Assembly (NCBI GenBank): GCA_902774915.1
Contig: CACYKH010000011.1
Location: 1 to 64,000 of the forward strand
Direction: 5' to 3'
From: an uncultured Lachnospiraceae bacterium
GTDB taxonomy: Bacteria > Bacillota > Clostridia > Lachnospirales > Lachnospiraceae
DNA: 64,000 bases
A model generated the notes under the pieces. It did no database searches and had not been told where the DNA came from. It saw only the letters and a list, made by a program, of their open reading frames with translations. This document shows positions 6,655-15,215 of this stretch, piece after piece. Every line of letters starts with the position of its first letter. Positions within the stretch are counted from its first letter, which is position 1. The position numbers and the translations under genes were made by a program.

Positions 6655-6685
6655 GCATTTTATTGCTCTTTTTTTGAATAGTAAG
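6655..6685. terminator. terminator between HTH and integrase genes
   Basis: AAAAAGAGCA pairs with TGCTCTTTTT around a short loop, with T-rich runs in both directions. It separates the two converging genes. Confidence 0.6.
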
Positions 6686-6727
6686 CTGAATTAATCCTGG
6701 TTTTCTCTCTTTTGAGTTTTGCATAGT

Positions 6728-7951
6728 TTAATCGTCCGTCTTATTTATTTTGTCGAATATCTGTATTGTGTCTAATTTATTCTTTTCAAAAATGTCGATG
6801 TAGGCCTTATATGTGATATCAGGAGAAGAATGACCTAATAATGATGAGACAGCATATAAGTTTTGCTGATCTTCGTTTAGCAGTATAGAAGCGAATGTAT
6901 GGCGAAGTTCGTGAGGAGATATAAGTGGTACATCCGTCGCTAAACACATCTTGTGCAAAGTTTTTCTTGCGTTGCTATCTGCAATTGGATTTCCTGTGGC
7001 AGAAAAAATAAGGTTATTTGGTTTATGTAGCTCTGGAAATCTTTCTTTGACTTTTATGAGTATATCTTGTGCCTGCGAACTAAGAGGAATTAACCTGACT
7101 TTTTCTTCTTTAGGATACTTTGTAATGTATTTTTTAGAAGTGGTTGCTTTATTATCTCTATTTTTGATATAAACATATTGTTTGTTTATGATGATATAGT
7201 TTGTGCCGTTTTTTGTTTCTTTTATATCATTCCATTCAAGCCTTGATAATTCTCCCCACCTTAGACCAGTGAAACAGCAGAAGAGTATGGCATAGGCGTT
7301 CATTCCATAAACATATGTTCCTGGTTTTCCATTTATACGCTTTTCCTCGGTGTTTAGCTTTTCCATTTCACTCCAGAGTTTCATTACCTGATCGTATGTT
7401 AGCGATCTTTTTGTCTTTGTTTTTGTTTCAACATCTCTTTCAGTTAGTTTATCTACTCCATCCATATAGTTGCAGACAAAATCAGCCATAGTAAAACCAT
7501 ATTTGGATACCAAGCATAAAACAGTATATATACTATTGTTAATTGATTTTGAATAGTTTTTATTAGTATTAACTGCGTCCTGAAAGATCTTTCTTATTTC
7601 TTTTGGAGATTTCGCATTTATAGTGCCTATTTGCATGTTATATAATTTCGTCTTTTTTATATATTGATTTATGGCGTAATCATAATAGTCTACGGTCTTT
7701 GGTGATAGGTTTTGCTTTCGCCACTCAAAAAGCCATTTATTCGCATACTCTGAAAAGGTCATTATTTGTATTTTCTTAGTTGAAATTATAGTGCTTTTTT
7801 CCAGGTGCTTATTATATTTAAGTGTTGCTTCTTTTCTGGTTTTACCATAGAATGATTTTTGGATTCCATTAATTGAAATGATGAATACATAGTAGTGAGT
7901 TCCGTTAATAGTCCTTTCTTGCCAACAACCTTCTCCATTTGCTCGTCGCAT
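6728..7951 (-). CDS. tyrosine recombinase (integrase) of island 1
   Basis: A 407-aa protein; AGGTGAT ribosome site upstream. It has an N-terminal arm-binding segment, a core-binding domain (~60-170, with WLFEWRKQNLSPKTVDYYDY) and a C-terminal catalytic domain: Arg in CFTGLRWGELSRLEW, HELRHTFAS (HxxR), LLGHSSPDITYKAY with the presumed nucleophile Tyr. It catalyses site-specific recombination between the tRNA gene and the element. It lies about 200 bases from attR, pointing inward. One copy of the ATAAAACAGTATA site is inside the gene (7516-7534). No excisionase gene is evident on this element. Confidence 0.95.
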   Translation of the reverse strand: MRRANGEGCWQERTINGTHYYVFIISINGIQKSFYGKTRKEATLKYNKHLEKSTIISTKKIQIMTFSEYANKWLFEWRKQNLSPKTVDYYDYAINQYIKKTKLYNMQIGTINAKSPKEIRKIFQDAVNTNKNYSKSINNSIYTVLCLVSKYGFTMADFVCNYMDGVDKLTERDVETKTKTKRSLTYDQVMKLWSEMEKLNTEEKRINGKPGTYVYGMNAYAILFCCFTGLRWGELSRLEWNDIKETKNGTNYIIINKQYVYIKNRDNKATTSKKYITKYPKEEKVRLIPLSSQAQDILIKVKERFPELHKPNNLIFSATGNPIADSNARKTLHKMCLATDVPLISPHELRHTFASILLNEDQQNLYAVSSLLGHSSPDITYKAYIDIFEKNKLDTIQIFDKINKTDD

Positions 7952-8046
7952 TGATATATCACCTCGTTTTACTATGATTTTACTATAAATAGTTTGAACT
8001 AAAATGAAAAATATGTTAAGATATCACCATATTTAAAAATAATTTT

Positions 8047-8059
8047 ATAAAACAGTATA
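8047..8059. promoter_or_regulatory. half-site of the island 1 palindrome
   Basis: ATAAAACAGTATA is identical to one arm of the 26-bp palindrome at 1178-1203 and lies upstream of the integrase, about 90 bases from attR. Confidence 0.5.
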
Positions 8060-8147
8060 GTGTGTAAGGCCTTTAATTTAAATAGAATTTGTTAATAATT
8101 ATAATTTAATTGACGGAGATGTCAATTATGAACAGATTCGACATGTA

Positions 8148-8196
8148 CCGGCTCATAACCGGACGGTCCTGGGTTCGAGTCCCCGAGCGTCCACTT
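8148..8196 (+). repeat. attR of island 1 (49-bp direct repeat, copy 2)
   Basis: An exact copy of 629-677, representing a truncated tRNA 3' half. It is followed by a hairpin with a T-run (CCCTCGATT/AATCGGGGG, about 8197-8225) that was probably the tRNA's terminator before integration. Confidence 0.93.
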
Positions 8197-8225
8197 CCCT
8201 CGATTGATAAATCGGGGGTTTTTGT
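8197..8225 (+). terminator. original tRNA terminator, now beyond attR
   Basis: CCCTCGATT-GATA-AATCGGGGG followed by TTTTTG. It sits directly after the duplicated tRNA end and marks the pre-integration locus. Confidence 0.75.
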
Positions 8226-8261
8226 TTATAATGGGACTAGTTTTTGTTTTGGGGAGGTTCC

Positions 8262-9671
8262 ATGATTACACAGATTCTCGATAAGATAGATAGCATAATG
8301 TATTATCCAATCCTTATTATCGTTATGGCTATCGCTGGTATTTATTTTACGGTTTTAACTAAAGGAGTTCAGATCCGTTTGTTTCCTGAATCTATTAGGC
8401 TTTTAAAGGAACCACCTGAAGACAAAAAGAATGTTTCTTCTCTTCAGGCCATGCTGGTTTCTACAGCATCCCGTGTTGGTACTGGAAACATTGTTGGAGT
8501 ATCAACTGCAATTTGTATGGGTGGCCCTGGCGCCTGTTTCTGGATGTGGGTGATGTGTATTATCGGCGCATCTTCAGCGTTTATTGAGAGTACACTTGCT
8601 CAGATTTATAAGAGAAAGAATAATGATGGCGAGTGCTATGGTGGACCTGCTTATTATATTGAGAGGGCATTGCACGCACCTATACTTGCGGGTGTTTTCT
8701 GTGTATTTCTTATAGCAACATATGCTGTAGGCTTTAATCTTCTTTGTTCATATAATCTGCAGTCTACATTCGCAGCTTATTCATTTTATAATGAGAAGAT
8801 CACACCGATAATAATTGGTGGAATTCTTGCAGTTCTCACAGGTTACTGTCTCTTGGGCGGTGGAAAGAGAATCGTAAAGCTTACCAGTGTAATAGTTCCA
8901 GTTATGGGCGTTGCATATGTTCTGATATCACTGATTGTAATTTTCTGTAATATCACCAGTATTCCACATATGTTCAAGATTATCTTTGAGGATGCATTTG
9001 ACTTTAAAGCAATATTTGGTGGTATGGCTGGATCTTGTATGATTTATGGTATAAAGAGAGGTCTTTATTCTAATGAGGCCGGTGTTGGATCGGCGCCAAA
9101 TGCCTCTGCATCCGCTAAGGTTTCTCATCCAGCTAAGCAGGGACTTGTTCAGACTCTTTCAGTTTATATTGATACAATTCTTCTTTGTACAGCTACAGCA
9201 CTTATGTGTCTCTCCAGTGGAGTAGAGAGAAGTGAAGCGGTTTCTGGAGCGCCTTATGTGCAAAATGCAATCGCATCGGTATTTGGTAAAATTGGTCCAA
9301 CATTTATTACTGTTGCAATGATTCTGTTTGCGTTTACAACCTTGCTTGGAAATCTGTACTACGTTGATAATGCACTCATTTTCCTGAATCGTAAGAAACA
9401 GCCTTCTAAATTATTTATGAGGTGTTTCCATATCTGTTGTGCGGTTATCGTACTTTTGGGAGCAATGATTCCAATGAATGCTGCATGGGCAGCAGCAGAT
9501 ATAACAATGGGTGGTATGACCCTTATAAATCTTCCATCCTGTATGCTTCTTGGAAAGATAGCAATAGATACACTTAAGGATTATGAGAAACAGAAAAAGG
9601 AAGGAAAGAAGCCAGTATTCAAGGCTTCCGATATAGGAATTAATACTGAGGAACTGGATTTCTGGAAGTAA
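8262..9671 (+). CDS. AGCS-family amino-acid (alanine/glycine):cation symporter
   Basis: A 469-aa polytopic membrane protein; ATG at 8262 follows GGGGAGG, so the upstream in-frame ATG at 8244 is not used. AGCS signatures are clear: STASRVGTGNIVGVS near residue 70, GGPGACFWMW, and GLYSNEAGVGSAPNASA around 270-290. About 10-11 membrane segments; a usual length for the family. It imports Ala, Gly or related amino acids with Na+ or H+. It stands alone, flanked by island 1 and a terminator, with no regulatory element seen upstream. Confidence 0.93.
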   Translation: MITQILDKIDSIMYYPILIIVMAIAGIYFTVLTKGVQIRLFPESIRLLKEPPEDKKNVSSLQAMLVSTASRVGTGNIVGVSTAICMGGPGACFWMWVMCIIGASSAFIESTLAQIYKRKNNDGECYGGPAYYIERALHAPILAGVFCVFLIATYAVGFNLLCSYNLQSTFAAYSFYNEKITPIIIGGILAVLTGYCLLGGGKRIVKLTSVIVPVMGVAYVLISLIVIFCNITSIPHMFKIIFEDAFDFKAIFGGMAGSCMIYGIKRGLYSNEAGVGSAPNASASAKVSHPAKQGLVQTLSVYIDTILLCTATALMCLSSGVERSEAVSGAPYVQNAIASVFGKIGPTFITVAMILFAFTTLLGNLYYVDNALIFLNRKKQPSKLFMRCFHICCAVIVLLGAMIPMNAAWAAADITMGGMTLINLPSCMLLGKIAIDTLKDYEKQKKEGKKPVFKASDIGINTEELDFWK

Positions 9672-9709
9672 ATAAATTTATTTAATAGAAGATTTGGTAT
9701 ATGAATAAA

Positions 9710-9743
9710 AGGCAATCTTACGTTTGTAAGGTTGTCTTTTTTG
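9710..9743 (+). terminator. rho-independent terminator after the AGCS gene
   Basis: A 12-bp stem (AGGCAATCTTAC/GTAAGGTTGTCT) with a GTTT loop and T6 tail. Confidence 0.9.
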
Positions 9744-9797
9744 TGTTCATTAAAACAGGTTTATGAAAAGCGAATTTGAAAATAATAAAAAATAGGG

Positions 9798-9826
9798 TTG
9801 ACAAAAGGCGTAATTAAGTATAATAT
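9798..9826 (+). promoter_or_regulatory. sigma-A promoter of the sugar ABC operon
   Basis: TTGACA, 17 bases, TATAAT-like TAATAT. It lies 50 bases before the first permease gene. No clear operator palindrome overlaps it. Confidence 0.8.
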
Positions 9827-9876
9827 GTTCACCATCTGATAAATAATAAAAGTCGTGAACAAAACAGAAAAGAAAA

Positions 9877-10776
9877 ATGATGAACAAAATTGATTCGAAT
9901 AGAAAATTAAATCTGAAGATAATTCCAAAGGTTCTTTTCTTCACGCTTCCAGCGATGATACCTATGACAGTTTTCTGGATATATCCAATTCTGAAAGGTG
10001 GCTGGCTGAGTTTTACAGACTGGGATTATATGACTCCAGATTATAACTATGTAGGTTTTCAAAACTACACAAGCGTATTAACAAGCAGCAGCTTTTGGGA
10101 CGCATTTAAAAATACATGCCTGTTTGCTATCGGAACTATAATTCCTACTTTGATAATTGGTTTGTTCATAGCATTGCTTCTAGGGGAGGAGATGAAAGGA
10201 AAAGCCATTTATAGATTTTTGGTCTTCTCACCTTGGATAACTCCAACAGTTGCTATTTCGATAGTATGGAGCTGGATATTCCAGCAAAAAGGCGGTCTGG
10301 CAAATGAGATATTAAATATTCTTGGACTTCCTGAGCTCGGCTGGATAAACAGCAGTGACACCGCACTTCTTTCTGTGATTATAGTTACGGTGTGGAAAAC
10401 AATCGGATACAGCGCAATCTTTTATCTGACAGCTATAGATAAGATTCCAAAAGATAGATACGAGGCGGCATCACTTGATGGAGCAGGATTCTGGCAGAAG
10501 CTTATATACATTACACTTCCTGGTGTTTCGCCTACAACATTTTTCCTCTGTATCATCACAATGGTAGATGCGCTCAAAGCTTACGATCAGATACAGATAC
10601 TTACACAGGGAGGTCCTGCAGGAAGCACAAGGACGCTGACATATCTCTTTTATCAACTGGGATTTGAACAGTTTAAGATGGGACAGGCGTCAGCGGTTGC
10701 GATAGTAATCGTTGTACTAACAGTTGCACTTTCATATACACAGTTCAGGCTGTCGAAAAAATGGGTGAATTATTAA
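9877..10776 (+). CDS. carbohydrate ABC transporter permease (MalF/UgpA type)
   Basis: A 299-aa membrane protein with six hydrophobic segments and the binding-protein-dependent permease loop EAASLDGAGFWQKLIYITLP (EAA motif, about residues 198-217) that docks the ATPase. Upstream of it lie the usual WIYPI and FVGFQNY-like early features. Two adjacent Met codons (9877, 9880) are possible starts and the ribosome site is weak. It is the first gene of a three-gene operon with a MalG-type permease and a solute-binding lipoprotein. No ATPase gene is present, so a shared MsmX-type ATPase encoded elsewhere is expected. The substrate cannot be read from sequence. Confidence 0.92.
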   Translation: MMNKIDSNRKLNLKIIPKVLFFTLPAMIPMTVFWIYPILKGGWLSFTDWDYMTPDYNYVGFQNYTSVLTSSSFWDAFKNTCLFAIGTIIPTLIIGLFIALLLGEEMKGKAIYRFLVFSPWITPTVAISIVWSWIFQQKGGLANEILNILGLPELGWINSSDTALLSVIIVTVWKTIGYSAIFYLTAIDKIPKDRYEAASLDGAGFWQKLIYITLPGVSPTTFFLCIITMVDALKAYDQIQILTQGGPAGSTRTLTYLFYQLGFEQFKMGQASAVAIVIVVLTVALSYTQFRLSKKWVNY

Positions 10777-11607
10777 ATGAAGAAAAAACTCCTCAATAGT
10801 TTAAAACATATAATTCTGTGTGCTGTATGCATCGTGATGATATTTCCACTTTTCTGGATGGTGATGGGAAGCCTTAAAACGAGTAAAGAGGCGATGGACC
10901 CAACAATGATCTTTCCGGACATAATACATCTGGAAAATGTAATCGAGGTCGTTAAGTATTCCCCTCTAATGAAGTATGTTGGAAACAGCTTGTTTGTAGC
11001 GCTTGCAACGACAGCTATTCAAATAGTTACAGGCGCAATGCTGGCATATGCATTTTCCTTTATTAAGTTTAGGGGAAGGAACATATTGTTTGGAATAGTG
11101 ATGGCAACTTATATGCTGCCTTCATGTGCAACTTATATTCCTGCATATGTAACCCTCGCGAAAATGGGAATGCTAAATACACGAATGGGACTAATCATTT
11201 CCCAGTGTGTGAGTATATTTGGAATATTCCTACTGAGGACTGCATTTCTCCAGGTTCCGGAGGAACTGATAGAAGCAGCAAAATTGGATGGTGCAAATGA
11301 CTGGAACATTCTTTGGAAGATAGTTATGCCAGTTACAAGAGCATCATTTGTGACATTTGGTCTTATGAGTTTCATTTCACTTTATAACAATTATATGTGG
11401 CCATCTCTTATTACAAAGGACAGTGACCAGTATCTGGTTGCTCAGGGCTTAAGAAGCTTCTTCATAGATGATGGTGCATTTGGAACCGATTGGGCAAAGG
11501 TCATGGCAGGAAGCACAATCATTGTTGTTCCACTTCTGATACTCTTTGCGTTTACACAGAAGTGGTTTATTTCTGGGCTGTCAGGAGACAGTGGAGTAAA
11601 AGGATAA
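10777..11607 (+). CDS. carbohydrate ABC transporter permease (MalG/UgpE type)
   Basis: A 276-aa membrane protein with six membrane segments and EAA loop EAAKLDGANDWNILWKIVMP (about 167-186). The N-terminus (PLFWMVMGSLKTSKEAM) and C-terminus (GLSGDSGVKG) are typical of CUT1 permeases. Its ATG directly abuts the stop codon of the preceding permease, so translation is probably coupled. It pairs with that permease to form the transmembrane channel. Confidence 0.93.
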   Translation: MKKKLLNSLKHIILCAVCIVMIFPLFWMVMGSLKTSKEAMDPTMIFPDIIHLENVIEVVKYSPLMKYVGNSLFVALATTAIQIVTGAMLAYAFSFIKFRGRNILFGIVMATYMLPSCATYIPAYVTLAKMGMLNTRMGLIISQCVSIFGIFLLRTAFLQVPEELIEAAKLDGANDWNILWKIVMPVTRASFVTFGLMSFISLYNNYMWPSLITKDSDQYLVAQGLRSFFIDDGAFGTDWAKVMAGSTIIVVPLLILFAFTQKWFISGLSGDSGVKG

Positions 11608-11692
11608 ACTCTCCATCAGGAGTTTTTCATAGAAGGTTAAATATATATAGACTCTTACAGAGTCAGATCAAAAGATCGAGAAAGGAAGAATC

Positions 11693-13087
11693 ATGAGTAA
11701 ATTAAACAAGACACTAGTAAAAAGATTTTTCGCAGGCGCTCTGAGCATAGCAATGTTGGTTGGTGCGCTTACAGGATGTGGAGTTAGCACTTCATCAAAC
11801 GGCAGCGACGTAAAGGCTGAACAGACAGAGGCAACAACACAGGATGAAAGCACAAATACAGATGCAGCAACAGTAGCATCTGCAGAAGGAAAGACAGAGA
11901 TTGAATTCTGGTATTCAGGTGGTAAGACTGCAGTTGGTGTTGTTCAGGGAATCATTGATGACTTTAATGCATCACAAGATAATTACTATGTTACAGCAGT
12001 AACACAGGGTGATTATGACGAAACATATCAGAAGCTTCAGGCTGGTATAGCTGGAGATGTAGCTCCTGATGTAGCTCTCCTGGAAGTTGAGGCTGCAAGA
12101 AATCTTTCAGATAAGGATTTACTTACAGATCTTCAGAGTTATATAGACGCTGATTCTGATTTTGATAGAGATGATTATCTTGATGTATATTTTGATCAGG
12201 GAACAGATGGTGACAAGGTATATGCATTCCCTGCTTATGGATCAACTCAGGTTATGTACTATAACAGAGAGGTGTTTGAAAAGGCTGGTGTTACACCAGA
12301 TGACATTGCAACATGGCAGGACCTTGCTGATGTTTCTAAGAAGATTAAGGACGAAGGCATTGCAACATATGGCTGGGAGCCAATGTGGGATGAGGATAAC
12401 CTTATTGATATGTCATTCTCAAACGGTGCTAAGCTTATCAGCGATGATGGAAAGACAGTTCTTATAAACTCAGATGAGTGGGTTGAAGTATGGGAGAGCA
12501 TCCGTACATGGATTCATGATGATGAAATTATGGCAGTACATTCTGGTGGTCAGGGCTGGGAGTACTGGTATGACACAATGGATGATGCAGTTGATGGAAC
12601 AGCTGGTGGATATACAGGATCAAGTGGAGATCAGGCAGACCTTGATTTCTCAGTAGTAGGTGCTATGGAACAGCCAGCATGGGATGATGACAGCGAGTCA
12701 GCTCCAACAGCAAGAGCTAAACAGCTTGTATCTGTAGCTAATTCTTCAGATGAAGAAAAGCAGGGTGCATTTGAATTCATTAAGTTCTTCACTAATCCAG
12801 AGAACCAGGCTAAGTGGTCTCTTGAAACTGGATATGTTTCAGTTAGAGCTTCAAGTCAGGAAGATGCAGACTACAAGGCATACTCAGAAGAACATCCAGA
12901 AATTCTTGTTCCACTTACACAGTCACAGCATGCATCTATAAGACCAATCGACCCAACTGGTGGTGAGATTTATGATGCACTGAGTGTAGCTGCAGATAAG
13001 GTTGAGCTTGAAGGTGTTTCTGCTAAGGAGGCTCTTGATGAGGCTGCTGAAACAGCACAGGCTGCACTTGATAAAGTGAATGAATAA
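11693..13087 (+). CDS. extracellular solute-binding lipoprotein of the sugar ABC transporter
   Basis: A 464-aa protein with AAGGAAG ribosome site. It has a lipoprotein signal with lipobox LTGC at about residues 26-29, then an acidic Thr/Asp-rich spacer and a family-1 solute-binding fold (IEFWYSGG, GDVAPDVALLE, VYAFPAYGSTQVMYYNRE, and FIKFFTNPENQAKWS near the end). It is anchored outside the membrane and delivers oligosaccharide to the two permeases encoded just upstream. The 85-base gap before it contains only a short weak hairpin. Confidence 0.93.
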   Translation: MSKLNKTLVKRFFAGALSIAMLVGALTGCGVSTSSNGSDVKAEQTEATTQDESTNTDAATVASAEGKTEIEFWYSGGKTAVGVVQGIIDDFNASQDNYYVTAVTQGDYDETYQKLQAGIAGDVAPDVALLEVEAARNLSDKDLLTDLQSYIDADSDFDRDDYLDVYFDQGTDGDKVYAFPAYGSTQVMYYNREVFEKAGVTPDDIATWQDLADVSKKIKDEGIATYGWEPMWDEDNLIDMSFSNGAKLISDDGKTVLINSDEWVEVWESIRTWIHDDEIMAVHSGGQGWEYWYDTMDDAVDGTAGGYTGSSGDQADLDFSVVGAMEQPAWDDDSESAPTARAKQLVSVANSSDEEKQGAFEFIKFFTNPENQAKWSLETGYVSVRASSQEDADYKAYSEEHPEILVPLTQSQHASIRPIDPTGGEIYDALSVAADKVELEGVSAKEALDEAAETAQAALDKVNE

Positions 13088-13154
13088 AAGGGACAAGGTG
13101 TGCTAAAGACATAATAAAAATATGTTGCACAAAAGGTCTAAAAATTATATAATA

Positions 13155-13187
13155 AACGAGCTGGTCATTTAGGCTAGCTCGTTTTTT
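13155..13187 (+). terminator. terminator of the sugar ABC operon
   Basis: AACGAGCT pairs with AGCTCGTT around a 13-nt loop, followed by T6. It ends one base before the tRNA-Asp gene. Confidence 0.85.
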
Positions 13188-13261
13188 GGCCCAGTGGCTC
13201 AGTTGGTTAGAGCGCCGCCCTGTCACGGCGGAGGTCACGAGTTCGAGTCTCGTCTGGGTCG
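13188..13261 (+). tRNA. tRNA-Asp(GTC)
   Basis: A 74-nt cloverleaf with acceptor GGCCCAG/CTGGGTC, anticodon loop CTGTCAC, T-arm GAGTTCGAGTCTC and discriminator G. CCA is not encoded. Confidence 0.96.
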
Positions 13262-13358
13262 ATATAGTTTCAAGGAGGGGCCCGCGCGAAGCGTGGGAGG
13301 ATTCCTTGGAATGCGCAAAAGTTAAAAAGATAGATTTACGGAGTAAATCGAGCAGTAT

Positions 13359-13444
13359 GCCGGCGTGGCGGAATTGGCAGACGCCCGGGACTTAAAATCC
13401 CGTGGGTAGTAATACCCGTACCGGTTCGACCCCGGTCGCCGGCA
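13359..13444 (+). tRNA. tRNA-Leu(TAA)
   Basis: An 86-nt class II tRNA with acceptor GCCGGCG/CGCCGGC, anticodon stem CGGGA/TCCCG with loop CTTAAAA (anticodon TAA), a long variable arm and discriminator A. The 97-base spacer from tRNA-Asp contains an imperfect CAAGGA/TCCTTG stem and no gene. Confidence 0.95.
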
Positions 13445-13450
13445 CTATAA

Positions 13451-13480
13451 AAAGGAAAGCGAAAGCTTTCCTTTTTTATT
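13451..13480 (+). terminator. terminator after tRNA-Leu
   Basis: AAAGGAAAGC-GAAA-GCTTTCCTTT followed by a T-rich tail. Confidence 0.9.
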
Positions 13481-13547
13481 TTTCTACCAACTATGTTATA
13501 ATCAGCATGTTTGTAATTGTTTATAATTAGTTCAGGAGAATTCGATA

Positions 13548-14759
13548 ATGAATGATGCAAGAGCGGATAAGCCCATAACAAAAATAAGACTGAACACTCT
13601 TTTGTTCGGAGATATACTCCTTATATTTTTCCTGCTGTCGACTACATGTCTCGGCATATGGTTTATAAGAGAGTTGGCTACTAATGGATTCAAGGATACA
13701 TTTAAAAATCTTTGGCCATTACTGCTTACCTTTTTCCTGGTAGAACTGATAATCTTCTGGGCGGGTATTATCATTGTTTATGTAACATCGGCTCAGCTCG
13801 GAGTAAAGACTCGAGTTATCGGTATCATATGTGGGATGATTCCGATTGTTCATATTATCGTACTAATAATGATTATCCGGATAACATTCCGCGAAGTCAC
13901 ATTTGAAAAGGGTAAGATGAAGCTCGATGCCTCGAGAGCATCTGAACAAATATGTAAAACAAAGTATCCGATTCTTATGGTGCACGGTGTTTTCTTCCGT
14001 GATCTTAAGTATCTTAACTATTGGGGCCGCGTACCTGCAGAGCTTGAGAAAAACGGCGCAACTATTTACTACGGTAATCACCAATCGGCACTTTCTGTAG
14101 ATAACAGTGCAAAGGAACTTGCAGCAAGGATTAAGGAGATAGTAGAAGAAACAGGATGTGGCAAGGTAAATGTAATCGCTCATTCGAAGGGCGGACTTGA
14201 TACTAAGTGGGCAATCGCTACTCTTGGTATTGCTCCATATGTAGCTTCGGTCACTACTGTAAATACTCCTCATCGTGGATGTGAATTTGCGGAGTATCTT
14301 CTTAACAAGGCGCCAGTTTCGCTTCGAAACAAAGTTGCTGCTGCATATGAAGCAGCATTTAGAAAACTAGGTGATACAACACCTAGCTTCGTAGATGCAG
14401 TTACCGACTTAACAGCGCAGCGTGCAAGAGAGATATCTGAATATGCTGATCAATTTGATTATAAAGCCGCAGGCATCTATACACAGAGTATAGGATCCTG
14501 GATGAAGAAAGCCACGAGTGGTCCATTTCCTCTGAATATGAGTTATCCTCTTGTAAAGCATTTTGATGGAAAAAATGACGGACTTGTTGCTGAACCATCT
14601 TTTAGATGGGGTGAGGATTATACCTTCATAGAGAATAAGAAAAAACGTGGTATATCACATGCCGATATGATCGACCTGATGAGAGAGAACATCAATGGAT
14701 TTGATGTAAGAGAGTTCTTTGTACAGATTGTGGCAGGACTGAAAAATAGAGGTCTATAA
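13548..14759 (+). CDS. membrane-anchored lipase/esterase of the alpha/beta-hydrolase fold
   Basis: A 403-aa protein with AGGAGA 8 bases upstream. Three N-terminal hydrophobic segments (about 20-45, 55-80, 90-112) precede a hydrolase domain. This domain shows the oxyanion strand YPILMVHGVF, the nucleophile elbow AHSKGG (G/A-x-S-x-G with Ser), and a likely catalytic Asp/His toward the C-terminus (DGLVAEPSF, GISHADMID). It is probably a lipid or ester hydrolase acting at the membrane. It is monocistronic; the attL of island 2 begins about 55 bases after its stop codon. Confidence 0.85.
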   Translation: MNDARADKPITKIRLNTLLFGDILLIFFLLSTTCLGIWFIRELATNGFKDTFKNLWPLLLTFFLVELIIFWAGIIIVYVTSAQLGVKTRVIGIICGMIPIVHIIVLIMIIRITFREVTFEKGKMKLDASRASEQICKTKYPILMVHGVFFRDLKYLNYWGRVPAELEKNGATIYYGNHQSALSVDNSAKELAARIKEIVEETGCGKVNVIAHSKGGLDTKWAIATLGIAPYVASVTTVNTPHRGCEFAEYLLNKAPVSLRNKVAAAYEAAFRKLGDTTPSFVDAVTDLTAQRAREISEYADQFDYKAAGIYTQSIGSWMKKATSGPFPLNMSYPLVKHFDGKNDGLVAEPSFRWGEDYTFIENKKKRGISHADMIDLMRENINGFDVREFFVQIVAGLKNRGL

Positions 14760-14814
14760 AAAACAAACAATTACTTTTACATTTCGCGACAAATAATAAA
14801 CAATTCACCTCAAA

Positions 14815-14831
14815 TTAATATTTCCTTAAGG
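14815..14831. repeat. attL of island 2 (17-bp repeat)
   Basis: TTAATATTTCCTTAAGG is identical to 20677-20693. It lies in the intergenic space after the lipase gene, so integration appears not to disrupt a gene. Confidence 0.85.
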
Positions 14832-14862
14832 CGTACAAGGTTAAGAAACGGCTAAAATAAAA

Positions 14863-14901
14863 GGGTAGCAGGCTTTTAAAAAGTCTACTACCCCATTTTT
14901 T
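14863..14901 (+). terminator. terminator inside the left end of island 2
   Basis: GGGTAG/CTACCC outer and AGGCTT/AAGTCT inner stems followed by T6. It is about 100 bases after the lipase stop but inside attL. Confidence 0.7.
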
Positions 14902-14939
14902 ACCCCAAAAATGTTGATTTATTATAAAGTGATGATAAG

Positions 14940-14975
14940 TCAACACGCAGATCAACACGCAGGTCAACAAACAGA
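14940..14975. repeat. three tandem 12-bp repeats
   Basis: TCAACACGCAGA, TCAACACGCAGG and TCAACAAACAGA follow each other without gap. Related CAACACGCC words occur near 15052 and 18706. They are candidate integrase arm-type or replication-protein sites. Confidence 0.7.
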
Positions 14976-15215
14976 AACGCCCAGTAACTGCACTAATTTA
15001 GGACGTTTGTCAAGATTATGATGCAGAGAACAACAAACAAACAACACGCCAGACAACAAACAACCCACAAAGCAACCAAGTGTTATGCCTGCATAACTGC
15101 GCTATATTAGTGCATTTATTAAAAACGAGAGAGAATGAACAACCCAACGAACAACCAACGAACAACCACTAACAAGAATGATAAGAAATATACTGCAGAT
15201 AACAAAGAGCGGTGT

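Larger units (their letters stand above)
629..8196. mobile_element. island 1: 7.5 kb integrated element in a tRNA gene
   Basis: The element is bounded by an exact 49-bp direct repeat that is the 3' part of the CAT tRNA gene plus four bases (629-677 and 8148-8196). A tyrosine recombinase gene lies next to the right end. Contents from left: a candidate structured RNA, a MobC-like gene, two iteron-like arrays around a structured region, a three-gene minus-strand operon (wall-binding protein and two Fic-like proteins), a zinc-ribbon membrane protein, an HTH gene and the integrase. There is no relaxase, coupling protein, T4SS or phage structural gene. It is best described as an integrative element that might be mobilised in trans; that last point is inference. 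Confidence 0.9.
14760..15215. other. gene-free left end of island 2
   Basis: This 456-base stretch contains attL (14815-14831), a terminator (14863-14901), two TACCCC repeats 12 bp apart (14889, 14901), three tandem 12-bp repeats of TCAACACGCAGA type (14940-14975), and further AACAAC-rich repeats up to 15173, including three GAACAACC units at 15137, 15149 and 15160. No credible coding frame is present. Confidence 0.8.

Noticed and set aside
8128..8264. short frame starting ATGAACAGATTC that runs through attR
   Set aside because: It translates a tRNA fragment and a terminator; although GGAG lies upstream, the product would exist only as an accident of integration.
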